Positions 52,495-62,093 of a stretch of 64,000 bases of DNA are shown here, piece after piece. The notes beneath the pieces are model-generated. The model was not told the origin of the DNA, ran no database searches, and saw nothing but the letters and a program-made list of their open reading frames with translations. Source of the stretch: an uncultured Bacillota bacterium. Lineage in GTDB: Bacteria; Bacillota; Clostridia; Lachnospirales; Lachnospiraceae. Position 1 is the stretch's first letter; every line of letters begins with the position of its first letter. The DNA lies in contig CASEXH010000009.1 in NCBI GenBank assembly GCA_949291945.1, positions 1-64,000 of the forward strand, in the 5' to 3' direction. The position numbers and the translations under genes are program-made.

Positions 52495-55146
52495 CTATTT
52501 TGCCTCATACCAGTTTTCACCAGTATGCATATCCACTTCCAGGGCCACAGACAGATCCGCAGCTCCCTTCATTTCTTCTTCCAGGATAGCGGCCACCCTG
52601 GGTTCTTCCTCTCTGGCTGTCTCAATAAGCAGCTCATCATGGACCTGAAGGATCAGCTTTGATTTGAGATTTTCTTCCCTGAGTCTTCTGCTCACCCGGT
52701 TCATGGCAATTTTTATAATATCCGCCGCAGTTCCCTGGATAGGGGAGTTCATGGCCACCCTCTCTCCAAAGGAACGCTGCATAAAGTTGCTGGATTTTAA
52801 TTCTGGTACCGGACGCCTTCTTCCGAACATGGTAGACACATAGCCCTGTTCCTTTGCCTGTTTCACCAGTCCGTCCAGAAATCCTTTGATCTTAGGATAG
52901 GTCTTGAAATAGTCCTCAATGTACTGAGCGGCCTCTTTCCTGGTAATGCTCAGATCCTGGCTCAACCCGAAAGAACTGATCCCGTAGACAATTCCGAAAT
53001 TTACTGCCTTGGCGTTTCTTCTCTGAAGAGGGGTCACCTGATCAAAAGGCACATGAAACACCTGGGAGGCGGTGATCCGGTGAATATCCTGGGCCTCCCG
53101 GTATGCCTGGATCAGCTTCTCATCTCCGGACATATGGGCCAGCACACGAAGCTCAATCTGAGAATAGTCTGCATCCAGAAATACATATCCATCTTTTGGG
53201 ATAAAGACTTTTCTCAGCAGTCTGCCCAGTTCTGTCCGGATAGGGATGTTCTGAAGGTTGGGCTCTGTGCTGCTGATCCTTCCCGTGGCAGTAATAGTCT
53301 GGTTAAAGGTGGAATGGATCCTTCCCCCTTCATCTATATAATTGGCAAGTCCGTCTGCATAGGTGGATTTCAGCTTTGCAAGCTGCCGGTATTCCAGAAT
53401 ATCCGCAACGATCTGATGATCCGGGGCCAGTTTCTCCAGCACATCTGCCGCTGTAGAATATCCGGTCTTGGTCTTTTTTCCTCCCGGCAGCTCCATCTTT
53501 TCAAAAAGAATCACTCCCAGCTGCTTGGGAGAATTAATATTAAATTCCTCCCCGGCTTCTTCCCAGATCTTCTTTTCCAGCTCCTCAATACGGATCTGAA
53601 GCTTTTCCCCGTATTCCTTCAGCTCCTCTGCGTTCACCCGGATTCCTTCCTTCTCCATATCGGAAAGGGTGAAGAGCAGAGGCATCTCAATCTCTGTAAA
53701 CAGCTTTTTCATGCCTGTATCTTCCAAAGCTTCCAGAAGAGGCTTTCTGGACTTTAAAGCCACATAAGCCATATAGCAGATACTTTTGGCAACTTCCGAC
53801 TCATAGGCTTCATCCTTGGCAGCTTTCAGATAAGTGAGTTTTCCAATCAGATCTTCTTTGGCCGGAAGGATCTCTCCCAGATATTCCTTGGCAATATCAT
53901 CATAGGTATACTGAGATTTCAAAGGGTTCAGAAGATAGGCGGCGATCCCGGCGTCAAACATTGCCGTATGCTCCCGGATATCCATGTGACGGAGCATAGC
54001 CTTAATGTCCAGGGAGGCCACCATTTTTCCCCGGCCGCAGAAATCAGCGGCCTTCTCCATGAGATACTCCCTGGTCAAAAATCCCTGGGGCAGGAAACAG
54101 TAGACCTGATACTTTTCTTCTTCCTCATAGGACAGCCCCAGCCCAAGGAAACTGTCACCTTCTTCCAGAACTTCCATGCCTATGCCTTCTTTTCCCTCTG
54201 CTTTTTTGAAAAGTTCCTCTGCAAGGGCAAGATCCGTCACTGTATAGAACTGCTCTTCTGCCTTCACCTGTTCTCCCTTATCTTGAAATCTGGAAAGAAA
54301 GTTTTTAAATTCTAACTCTTTAAAAAATTCATAGGCTTCTTGAGTGTAAAAATCATGGACCCTGGCTTTCTCCCGGTCCAACTCCACCGGACTGTCTGTA
54401 TGGATAGTGGCCAGCTTCCGGCTCAGCACTGCCAGATCATAGTGTTTTAAAAATGCGTTCTGGGCCTTTTTCGGCTTGATCTCCTCCACATGGGCATAGG
54501 CGTTTTCCGCAGTTCCGTATTCCAGGAGCAGCTTTGTGGCAGTTTTCTCCCCTACTCCCGGAAGCCCGGGAATATTGTCGGCAGAATCTCCCATCAGTGC
54601 TTTCAGTTCTATGATCTGTGGAGGCGTAAGCTGATAAGCCGCTTCCACATCTTTTGCGTAATAGTCTTCAATGGTGGTCTTCCCCCCCTTTGTCTTGGGG
54701 ATCCGGATACAGGTGTGGTCTGTAGCCAGCTGAAGGAGGTCACGGTCTCCGGAAAGAATAGTCACGTCCATTTCCTGGGCCTCGCTTTTTCTGGCCAGAG
54801 TTCCCAGAATATCATCTGCCTCATAGCCTTCCTTGGATACGATATTCACTCCCATGGCCTCCAGCACGTCTTTCATCACCGGCACCTGCTCCCGCAGTTC
54901 TCCCGGCATAGGCTTTCTGGTCCCTTTATATGCATCATACATCTTATGACGGAAGGTAGGCGCCGACAGATCAAAAGCCACTGTAAGGTAATCGGGATTC
55001 TCCTCCTCCAGCATCTTAAATAAAATGTTGAGAAACCCATATATCGCATTGGTATGAAGGCCTTCAGAATTTGTCAGTTCCGGAAGCCCGTAATAAGCTC
55101 TGTTCAAAATACTGTGTCCGTCTATGAGCAGGATCTTTTCCTTCAT
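52495..55146 (-). CDS. polA: DNA polymerase I
   Basis: 883 residues. N-terminal 5'-3' exonuclease (residues 1-290, LLIDGHSILNRAYY and GDSADNIPGLPGVGEKTA), a middle exonuclease-like region without the expected acidic motifs, hence probably no proofreading as in Bacillus, and the polymerase domain. The polymerase motifs are A (LDADYSQIELRVLAHMSGD), B (RRNAKAVNFGIVYG) and C (LQVHDELLIE). ATG 55146 has AAGGAG upstream; a 69-residue in-frame extension overlaps the promoter and terminator and is rejected. Confidence 0.97.
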   Translation of the reverse strand: MKEKILLIDGHSILNRAYYGLPELTNSEGLHTNAIYGFLNILFKMLEEENPDYLTVAFDLSAPTFRHKMYDAYKGTRKPMPGELREQVPVMKDVLEAMGVNIVSKEGYEADDILGTLARKSEAQEMDVTILSGDRDLLQLATDHTCIRIPKTKGGKTTIEDYYAKDVEAAYQLTPPQIIELKALMGDSADNIPGLPGVGEKTATKLLLEYGTAENAYAHVEEIKPKKAQNAFLKHYDLAVLSRKLATIHTDSPVELDREKARVHDFYTQEAYEFFKELEFKNFLSRFQDKGEQVKAEEQFYTVTDLALAEELFKKAEGKEGIGMEVLEEGDSFLGLGLSYEEEEKYQVYCFLPQGFLTREYLMEKAADFCGRGKMVASLDIKAMLRHMDIREHTAMFDAGIAAYLLNPLKSQYTYDDIAKEYLGEILPAKEDLIGKLTYLKAAKDEAYESEVAKSICYMAYVALKSRKPLLEALEDTGMKKLFTEIEMPLLFTLSDMEKEGIRVNAEELKEYGEKLQIRIEELEKKIWEEAGEEFNINSPKQLGVILFEKMELPGGKKTKTGYSTAADVLEKLAPDHQIVADILEYRQLAKLKSTYADGLANYIDEGGRIHSTFNQTITATGRISSTEPNLQNIPIRTELGRLLRKVFIPKDGYVFLDADYSQIELRVLAHMSGDEKLIQAYREAQDIHRITASQVFHVPFDQVTPLQRRNAKAVNFGIVYGISSFGLSQDLSITRKEAAQYIEDYFKTYPKIKGFLDGLVKQAKEQGYVSTMFGRRRPVPELKSSNFMQRSFGERVAMNSPIQGTAADIIKIAMNRVSRRLREENLKSKLILQVHDELLIETAREEEPRVAAILEEEMKGAADLSVALEVDMHTGENWYEAK

Positions 55147-55188
55147 GTCTGTTCTCCTTATTGTTGGATAATTCTCTCTTTTTACAGT

Positions 55189-55197
55189 AGTATAGCA
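55189..55197 (-). promoter_or_regulatory. polA promoter, extended -10
   Basis: TGC-TATACT (55197-55189) with a weak -35 (TGTCTT) inside the galT terminator. Confidence 0.55.
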
Positions 55198-55203
55198 TAA
55201 AGA

Positions 55204-55243
55204 AAACAAAAAAGACAGGCAGGAGGGCCTATCTTTTTTGTTT
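55204..55243 (-). terminator. Terminator after galT
   Basis: AACAAAAAAGATAGGC pairs with GCCTGTCTTTTTTGTT across a short loop, followed by a T-run; one G-U pair. Confidence 0.85.
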
Positions 55244-55267
55244 CCATGACAATTTCTGTTTTTTCTC

Positions 55268-56758
55268 TTATAAAGCTTTGATAAAACGGCGGAAAGCTTC
55301 TCTTCCTTCCGGCGTACATTTGTAAACGCCGGCGTCCTCCAGTACATGGACAAATACCTGTCCTACCTCTTCCTGAAGGATATCCATCACATTGTCCTTT
55401 GTGATCTCGGGATATTTTGGAAGGAATTCCTTTACCCAGTCGCTGTGTTTTTCCAACATTTCATTTTCTGAAGGATCTTTTCCTTCCAAGATATATTGGG
55501 CCAGAAGCTCCAGCTCCTCTTTCAGTCTTGCAGGAAGAACTGCCAGACCCATAACCTCGATAAGACCGATGTTCTCTTTCTTAATATGATGGTACTGGGC
55601 ATGAGGATGATATACGCCCAGAGGATTCTCCTCTGTAGTGATATTATTCCGCAGAGTCAGATCCAGTTCAAACATATCCCCCTTCTTTCTGGCGATAGGG
55701 GTGATGGTATTATGGGGCTCTCCTTCAGTCTCAGCAAAGACAAATGCAGCTTCGTCTGTATACCCTCTCCATACTTCCAGCACATGGCTTGCCAGATCGA
55801 TCAGCTTTTTCTCATCTTTGCTCCGGATCCTCAGCACGGAAAGAGGCCATTTCACAATTCCCGCTTCCACATCCTCGTAGCCTGGGATCACTACATTTTC
55901 CTCCATAGGAGCCTTTGCCATAGCAAAGGTATAATGTCCTCCCTGGAAATGATCATGGCTTAAAATGGAGCCGCCTACGATAGGCAGGTCTGCATTAGAG
56001 CCAAGGAAATAATGAGGAAACAGTTTGATAAAGTCAAAAAGCTTCACAAAAGTATTTCTCTCGATCTTCATAGGGATATGCTCACCGTTAAAGACAATGC
56101 AGTGTTCATTATAGTATACATATGGGGAATACTGGAATCCCCATTTGCTGTCATTAATGGTGATAGGGATGATCCTGTGGTTTTCTCTGGCGGGATGGTT
56201 CAGCCTTCCGGCATACCCTTCGTTTTCCATACAGAGCTGACATTTTGGATAGCTGCTCTGTTTTGCATTCTTTGCCGCTGCGATAGCCTTGGGGTCTTTC
56301 TCAGGTTTGGAAAGGTTGATGGTGATATCAATGGTTCCATAGGGACTTTCCACAGTCCATCTTCTGTCCTTCTTTATACGGTAACGGCGGATATAGTCTG
56401 TATCCTGGCTGAATTTATAAAAAAACTCAGTAGCGGCCTCCGGACTCTTCTCATATTCTCTCCAGAACTTTTCCTGGACCTGGGCTGGTCTTGGAACCAG
56501 GCAGTTCATAATCTTGGTATCCAGCAGATCCCTGTAACCTATACTGTCCTCAATGATCCCCCGTTTTACAGCTTCGTCTAAGAGTTCCTTCAAGATAATC
56601 TCCAGATTATTACAGACCTCCTGGTCTTCCGGTTCTGTGTACTCATCTTCATGGAAGATATCCAGTAAAAGATTCGTTGTATAGATCCTCTCACACTCCG
56701 GCACCAATCCTGTATCAATTCCATACTGTACCAGATCTCTGATGTTTTTATTCAGCAT
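55268..56758 (-). CDS. galT: UDP-glucose--hexose-1-phosphate uridylyltransferase, class II
   Basis: 496 residues. Leloir-pathway enzyme exchanging UMP between UDP-glucose and galactose-1-phosphate. The long Firmicute-type GalT: PYGTIDITINLSKPEKD near 152, FNGEHIPMKIERNTF near 226, SHDHFQGGHYTFA near 265 and HPHAQYHHIKKENIGLIEVMG near 380. ATG 56758 has AAGGGTGA upstream; the longer ORF would nearly reach galK. Operon with galK. Confidence 0.95.
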   Translation of the reverse strand: MLNKNIRDLVQYGIDTGLVPECERIYTTNLLLDIFHEDEYTEPEDQEVCNNLEIILKELLDEAVKRGIIEDSIGYRDLLDTKIMNCLVPRPAQVQEKFWREYEKSPEAATEFFYKFSQDTDYIRRYRIKKDRRWTVESPYGTIDITINLSKPEKDPKAIAAAKNAKQSSYPKCQLCMENEGYAGRLNHPARENHRIIPITINDSKWGFQYSPYVYYNEHCIVFNGEHIPMKIERNTFVKLFDFIKLFPHYFLGSNADLPIVGGSILSHDHFQGGHYTFAMAKAPMEENVVIPGYEDVEAGIVKWPLSVLRIRSKDEKKLIDLASHVLEVWRGYTDEAAFVFAETEGEPHNTITPIARKKGDMFELDLTLRNNITTEENPLGVYHPHAQYHHIKKENIGLIEVMGLAVLPARLKEELELLAQYILEGKDPSENEMLEKHSDWVKEFLPKYPEITKDNVMDILQEEVGQVFVHVLEDAGVYKCTPEGREAFRRFIKAL

Positions 56759-56789
56759 ATTTTTCACCCTTCCCCTTTCTTTTGCACCC

Positions 56790-57959
56790 TCAGGCAATTC
56801 TTCTTGTTCCGTCACCGATCTCTACCACATAGAAATCTGCCTCATAGCCGATTTCTTTCTTATAGATCTCTCCGACATTTTTTATAAAGGCGTCTACGGC
56901 CTCTTCTTTTACAATGCTTACTGTGCAGCCACCGAATCCCGCACCTGTCATTCTGGATCCAACGACCCCTTCCTGCTTCCAGGCAGCCTCTACCAGGGCA
57001 TCCAGCTCTTTTCCTGTTACCTCATAGTCGTCTCTTAAAGACACATGAGATGCATTCATCAGCTTTCCAAAGGTCTCCAGATCATTATTCTTTAAGGCTT
57101 TTACAGCTTTTATAGTCCTCTGATTTTCATAAACCGCATGTTTTGCTCTTTTGCGGCAGACAGGATCCTTCACTGTATCTTTTACCTGTTCAAACTCTTC
57201 CTCGGTCAGCTCACCCAGGGCATGGATCTTCTTAACATTCTGGATATCCTTCAGAGCCTCTTCGCACTCTGCTCTTCTCTCGTTATATTTAGAGTCTGTC
57301 AGTCTCCTTTTCTTATTGCTGGCAGCGATCACAATCTTATATCCATCCATACGGATAGGTGCATATTCATACTGAAGATTCTGAGTATCCAGAAAAATAG
57401 CATGATCCTTTTTCCCCATGGCAATGGCAAACTGGTCCATGATCCCGCAGTTCATGCCGTTAAAATTATTCTCTCCATACTGGCCTATAAGGGCCAGATT
57501 AATCATAGTCAGATCTTCATAGCCAAACAGATCCTTCAGAATAATTCCCATAAGAAGTTCCACAGAGGCAGAAGAAGAAAGTCCGGAACCGTTGGGTATA
57601 TTGCCGTACATCAGCATATCAAAACCTTTTTCAATGGGATATCCTTTTTCCTGAAAGGTCCAGACAATCCCCTTTGGATAATTGGTCCATCCAGAACTGT
57701 CCCGATATACAAGATCGTCCAGGCTTGTCTCGATAACTCCCATTTTACTGAAATTCTCAGAATAGAGACGGATTTTTCTGTCCTCTCTTTTCCTTGCAAC
57801 TCCGTAGGTGCCGATGGTCAGAGCACAGGGAAATACATGTCCCCCGTTGTAATCAGTGTGTTCACCGATAAGATTTACCCTGCCTGGAGAAAAATAGAAG
57901 CGAATGTCTCCTCCATCTCCAAAAAGTTCCTGAAACTTCTTTACTAATTGCTGCTGCAT
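56790..57959 (-). CDS. galK: Galactokinase
   Basis: 389 residues, GHMP kinase that phosphorylates galactose. Signature PGRVNLIGEHTDYNGG near residue 25, GSGLSSSASVELLMG near 115, and SRMTGAGFGGCTVS near 337. ATG 57959 is eight bases after GGAGG; an in-frame ATG five codons earlier contains that site. First gene of galK-galT. Confidence 0.97.
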   Translation of the reverse strand: MQQQLVKKFQELFGDGGDIRFYFSPGRVNLIGEHTDYNGGHVFPCALTIGTYGVARKREDRKIRLYSENFSKMGVIETSLDDLVYRDSSGWTNYPKGIVWTFQEKGYPIEKGFDMLMYGNIPNGSGLSSSASVELLMGIILKDLFGYEDLTMINLALIGQYGENNFNGMNCGIMDQFAIAMGKKDHAIFLDTQNLQYEYAPIRMDGYKIVIAASNKKRRLTDSKYNERRAECEEALKDIQNVKKIHALGELTEEEFEQVKDTVKDPVCRKRAKHAVYENQRTIKAVKALKNNDLETFGKLMNASHVSLRDDYEVTGKELDALVEAAWKQEGVVGSRMTGAGFGGCTVSIVKEEAVDAFIKNVGEIYKKEIGYEADFYVVEIGDGTRRIA

Positions 57960-58031
57960 CTTTTCTACCTCCATGCTTCCGCTTTTAAAATATTATTTAT
58001 GTTTTTAATCATTTTTTATGTTTCTATCGAA

Positions 58032-58059
58032 ATTATAGCACAGATCATGGGTTTGTAAA
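58032..58059 (-). promoter_or_regulatory. galKT promoter
   Basis: TTTACA (58059-58054), 16-bp spacer, TATAAT (58037-58032), with a TG element two bases before the -10. Two direct copies of AAACATAAA (58023-58015 and 58004-57996) follow it. Confidence 0.7.
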
Positions 58060-58067
58060 GACCTTTT

Positions 58068-58979
58068 TTAAAATTTTACTTTCATAACCAAATCCTGGGG
58101 ATAATCGCCGAAACAGCTGCCGAAAATGTTTACGCCTCCCACATGTTCCGCCTGGTCTTTGATGCCAATGACCACGGATATATAGGGGCCCTTTTCCAGA
58201 CAGTATTCCTGGATCTTAAAGGGAGCGCTCTTTTTTCCATCCAGATAGGACCCTGTATGATCCAGCCTCCAGGTTTTCAGATTTCCATACTGGCTCTTGG
58301 TATCCTCCCACCAGTCCGGGTTCAGCTTTCCCCGGCGTCCGCCGAAATCCGAGGGGCAATGCCAGGTTCCTGCTTCTTTTCCATTGATCCACAAAGTAAT
58401 GTCCGAAGGATAATCCAGGTTATAGTCGGGAGCCTCTGAGCACAGTTCCGCAGAAAACTCCAGGACTCTGGCCGGCTGTTCCTGAAGGGCCGCATTTGGG
58501 AAACGGTATTCCAGGTAACCGGAAGAAAACCAGATCAGCTTTGCTGTAGTCCTCTTTGGATCATAAAAGCACCTGGGCTCGTCTTCTCCGTCAATATATC
58601 CCTCTTCATTTACCATTCCGCAGGTAGGGGTGATTTTATAGTCCACATAGTTTCCCACAGGCATGGATATGATCTCTTCTTTCTTTTTCTCTGTCTGCCG
58701 CTGGAAATCCAGGATGACCTTTCCTTCCTGGGGAATGCACATCTTCATAGAGCCTCTGGCTGCAGGTCTCAGTTCCGTCCGGATCAGACCTGCTTCCTCC
58801 AGCACCCGGATATTTAAGGCCGCAGAAGAAGAGGGGATCTCCAGCAGTTCTGCAATCTCATTGACACACAAGGGCTCTCTTCCAAGCAAATGTAGAATCC
58901 GGATGCGGGTCTCGGAAGAAAGGGCCTTTCCAAGAGCCGTCAGTTCTTTTTCATTAACTAAACTCAAATTTCTGTCCAT
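58068..58979 (-). CDS. ArsR-type HTH regulator with large C-terminal ligand-like domain
   Basis: 303 residues. Residues 10-85 are an ArsR-like winged helix (LSSETRIRILHLLGREPLCVNEIAELL). The remaining 200 residues are beta-rich with WINGKEAGTWHCPSDFGGRRGKLNP and no recognised enzyme motif, possibly a sugar-binding jelly-roll. It lies directly upstream of the galKT promoter in the same direction, so control of galactose genes is likely but not shown. It has its own promoter. Confidence 0.8.
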   Translation of the reverse strand: MDRNLSLVNEKELTALGKALSSETRIRILHLLGREPLCVNEIAELLEIPSSSAALNIRVLEEAGLIRTELRPAARGSMKMCIPQEGKVILDFQRQTEKKKEEIISMPVGNYVDYKITPTCGMVNEEGYIDGEDEPRCFYDPKRTTAKLIWFSSGYLEYRFPNAALQEQPARVLEFSAELCSEAPDYNLDYPSDITLWINGKEAGTWHCPSDFGGRRGKLNPDWWEDTKSQYGNLKTWRLDHTGSYLDGKKSAPFKIQEYCLEKGPYISVVIGIKDQAEHVGGVNIFGSCFGDYPQDLVMKVKF

Positions 58980-59018
58980 TTATACATCTCCGCTGTTTTA
59001 AAACAAATATTTTATTCT

Positions 59019-59048
59019 ATTTTACTCTCTTCCCTTCCCGATTGTCAA
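59019..59048 (-). promoter_or_regulatory. Promoter of the ArsR-type regulator
   Basis: TTGACA (59048-59043), 18-bp spacer, TAAAAT (59024-59019), starting directly after the U-run of the preceding terminator. Confidence 0.7.
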
Positions 59049-59057
59049 CGAAAAAGG

Positions 59058-59097
59058 AGCCAGGACAACCCTTTATTTTCAGGATTTCTGCCTGGCT
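59058..59097 (-). terminator. Terminator after the ABC permease
   Basis: AGCCAGG (59097-59091)/CCTGGCT (59064-59058) hairpin followed by CCTTTTT. Confidence 0.75.
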
Positions 59098-59116
59098 TCT
59101 CTTCTATCTGAATTTG

Positions 59117-61216
59117 TTAGTCAGTATTCTGCTGGTATAATTGTTCTAAAATGTCTGTTAAGCTGTCATTTTCCATAAGAGACAGAGAGACAGACCCTTT
59201 CTCCTGATCCTTCCACTGGATCTCCGCATTAATGTCATAATTTACAGGGCTTCCCACAGTAAACCTTCCTTCTGTAAATGTGATCTGTCCCAGAATCTTC
59301 TCAATCTCCTCCTGGTTCTGGAAGACCTTTTCCTGGTAAAGATCAGTCTCATCTGTGCTGATATATCTGCCGAGACGGATAGATCCCACTTCCTCCAGGG
59401 AAATTTCTTCTGGCATGGGATTTCCCATCTTATCTAGAAGATCTCTGGTCTTTTCAAAGCTTTCATACACCGGAAGGTAATAGCTGTAGATATAATCATC
59501 ATACTGATAATATCCCTGATCTGCCTGGGCTTTTTCCTGAAGTTCCATATAGCCTACTATCTTTTCTTCCCGGGTTTGGGCAAAGGTAAGGTTTTCCAGC
59601 TCTCCTTTGTAAGTTTTCATAAGGGTGTCACCGGAATCTTTTGACAATTCCAGTTGCTTTCCTGTTTCCAGGAAACTACTGGTAAAGATATTCTCAATAT
59701 CCGCCGGGTCTATATAGCTGGTAGGAAGAATCTTTTCCCGGTATTCCCAGTTATCATAGATCTGGCCGATATTTTCCACCAGCTCTTCTGTCTCCGGCAG
59801 ATCATACATCCGGTAGACATCCCGGCCGGATTTCAGGTGATAGGCAATGTAACAGGATACCTGGATCTGAGGATCCCCTGCTTCTACGGAATCCCGTTGG
59901 TCATAGGGCCCTTCTTGTTCATAATATTCTACGCACTTTTGAGACAGGGCATAAATATCCTGAAAATCTTCCACTTTATTTTCTCTCAAAAAAGCAGACA
60001 CTTCAGCAACATTGTAGCCCTCAGGATAGCCAAACTGACCATTAATACTGTTAAAGTATACAGACATGGAAGCAACCTGATCCTCACGGGGCAGGTAATG
60101 GTCCACCCCTGTAATATCCATCTGATATCCTCCCAGGATCAGAATTAATCCTGCCAAGAGTACCCCTGTGGAAACTTTCGGCTTTAATGCGCTCCGAATA
60201 TCCATGGTACAGAGGAAATCAAAAATTGCCGAAAAGATCAAGGTCAGGACCAGCGCTCCTGCCACCAGCCAGAAAAATCCTGCATACATCTGGCTGCTGA
60301 AAAACATAGCGATTAAAAGTACCAAAGGAGGAAGGCCGCAGACCTTGATCACCGGCTCCATTTTCTTAAAAGCAATGGTCCTGTGGAAGCTTTCCGATGG
60401 ACGCAGTCGGTAAACCAGGATGCCTGCCAGAAGCAGTACTGCGGCAAGAAGGATCCCGTAAATCAGGTATACTGTTATCGGTCTGTCTGTGCCGTAAAAG
60501 TTGGAGGCCTGGATATATGCAGTCACCGGGCTGAAAAATACTCCAATGCTGTCCGCCCTATCCGGTACAAATAAGGTATCAAAAAACCGGTCATTCAGCT
60601 GCGTATAAGTCAGATACAAAACTGGTCCATAGGCCATGAATGCCACAAATCCAAGAATCCCGGCAAAAAGATTTCCGGTCAGCAAAACAGCCAGTATCCC
60701 GGCTCCATACACTGCCAGAAAATATACCACAGCAAACAGCACCTGAAGTCCCGCAGCTATAAAGATCCTGGAATTTAAAGCTCCGTAAACACCTCCCACT
60801 CCAAGAGTAATCAAAACACTCAGCAGGTAAGGACATAAAAATGTAAAAAAGCCGCTGCAGTACTGAAGAACAAAAAGCTTTTCTCTCTTCTGAGGAAGAC
60901 TATGGTAGAAATCGGTCTTCTCCTGGGAATACAGGTAGAAGAAACCGGCAAATGCCGCCAGAACTGCGCAGATCACGACCAGGATAATGGTCAAAGCATT
61001 GGTCAGGCTTATGTCACTCCATAAGGTCCATTGGAGATATCTCTCCAGGGTAAATCCTCTGGGGTAGGGGCCTGAAGTATGTTTTGCGGCATCCAGGGAT
61101 ACCAATGCCTGGACCGGGCCTGCGGCGAAAAAGGCAAGGAAGATCAAAATAGTCAGCCAGAGATTTCTCCGCAGATTTCCTATAATATTTTTAAACAAAT
61201 AATTTCTTGATGTCAT
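59117..61216 (-). CDS. ABC transporter permease, YtrC/D-like
   Basis: 699 residues. About eight to ten membrane helices in residues 20-360 (LTILIFLAFFAAGPVQALV; FAGFFYLYSQEKTDFYHSLPQKREKLF, typical of this permease group), then a large extracytoplasmic domain of about 300 residues. ATG 61216 overlaps the ATPase gene by 26 bases; GGAGG lies nine bases upstream. With the ATPase and GntR regulator it forms a YtrA-type operon, in other Firmicutes linked to cell-wall stress or antibiotic response. Substrate unknown. Confidence 0.85.
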   Translation of the reverse strand: MTSRNYLFKNIIGNLRRNLWLTILIFLAFFAAGPVQALVSLDAAKHTSGPYPRGFTLERYLQWTLWSDISLTNALTIILVVICAVLAAFAGFFYLYSQEKTDFYHSLPQKREKLFVLQYCSGFFTFLCPYLLSVLITLGVGGVYGALNSRIFIAAGLQVLFAVVYFLAVYGAGILAVLLTGNLFAGILGFVAFMAYGPVLYLTYTQLNDRFFDTLFVPDRADSIGVFFSPVTAYIQASNFYGTDRPITVYLIYGILLAAVLLLAGILVYRLRPSESFHRTIAFKKMEPVIKVCGLPPLVLLIAMFFSSQMYAGFFWLVAGALVLTLIFSAIFDFLCTMDIRSALKPKVSTGVLLAGLILILGGYQMDITGVDHYLPREDQVASMSVYFNSINGQFGYPEGYNVAEVSAFLRENKVEDFQDIYALSQKCVEYYEQEGPYDQRDSVEAGDPQIQVSCYIAYHLKSGRDVYRMYDLPETEELVENIGQIYDNWEYREKILPTSYIDPADIENIFTSSFLETGKQLELSKDSGDTLMKTYKGELENLTFAQTREEKIVGYMELQEKAQADQGYYQYDDYIYSYYLPVYESFEKTRDLLDKMGNPMPEEISLEEVGSIRLGRYISTDETDLYQEKVFQNQEEIEKILGQITFTEGRFTVGSPVNYDINAEIQWKDQEKGSVSLSLMENDSLTDILEQLYQQNTD

Positions 61217-62093
61217 ATCCTGCCACCTCCGTTTCACTGATAAAGATTTCCTCTAAAGTAAGAGGCAGAGTCTCTGCAAACAAAGGATGTTTTGCCTGGA
61301 TCTTTTGCATGATCTCCTCCTGTTCTCCCCGGACTACCATGGTCAAAAGGGAAAGCCGTTTTTCATACTGGAGGACCTGCAGCTCTTTCAGCAGCGTCTC
61401 CTCATCCCGGGCATCCGGGATCACACACTGGACTTTGTGCATATTCTCCTTCATCTCTTCCACATCTTTGGAGAGGAGTACGCCGCCCTTGTGAAGAAGC
61501 CCTACATGATCGCATATATCCTCCAATTCTCTCAGATTATGGGAAGCAATGATAGGTGTAAAAGTCCGGTTGGCCACCTCGTAAGCCAGCAGGCTCTTGG
61601 CTGCCTGGCGCATCACTGGATCCAGACCGTCAAAGGTCTCATCGCAGAAAAGATATCTGGTTCCTGCGCAGATTCCCAAGATCAGCCCTGCCTGACGCTT
61701 CATTCCCTTTGAAAAAGTGCTGATCTTCCTCTTAGGGTCCAGACTGATTTTTCCAAGAAGCTTTGTCATCCGTTTCCTGTCATACCGGGGATAATAAACA
61801 GAATAAAAATCTGCCATATCCTCTATTGTGGCATTCTGAAAAAAATAAGACGTATCCGGAATGAAAAAGATTTCTCCCTTGATCTTGGGATTTTCATAGA
61901 CGGCCTCTTCATCTACCTCTATCTTCCCGCTGTCAGGCTTCAGAACACCTGAAAGCATCCGCAGAAAGGTACTTTTCCCGGCTCCGTTGGTACCGGCCAG
62001 ACCAAAGATACTGTTATCATCTATGGTAAGGGAAATACAGTCCACCGCCTGGATAGAACCGAATTTCTTACAAAGTTTCTCTGTCTTTATCAT
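61191..62093 (-). CDS. ABC transporter ATP-binding protein, YtrB-like
   Basis: 300 residues. Walker A AGTNGAGKSTFLRML (33-47), signature FSKGMKRQAGLI near residue 134, Walker B YLFCDETFDGLDP near 154, and HNLRELEDICDHV. Start overlaps the GntR stop (ATGA). Coupled to the permease gene downstream. Confidence 0.93.
   Translation of the reverse strand: MIKTEKLCKKFGSIQAVDCISLTIDDNSIFGLAGTNGAGKSTFLRMLSGVLKPDSGKIEVDEEAVYENPKIKGEIFFIPDTSYFFQNATIEDMADFYSVYYPRYDRKRMTKLLGKISLDPKRKISTFSKGMKRQAGLILGICAGTRYLFCDETFDGLDPVMRQAAKSLLAYEVANRTFTPIIASHNLRELEDICDHVGLLHKGGVLLSKDVEEMKENMHKVQCVIPDARDEETLLKELQVLQYEKRLSLLTMVVRGEQEEIMQKIQAKHPLFAETLPLTLEEIFISETEVAGYDIKKLFV

Noticed and set aside
55147..55353. 69-residue N-terminal extension of PolA
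   Set aside because: It would cover the galT terminator and polA promoter; ATG 55146 has an AAGGAG site and the normal family start.
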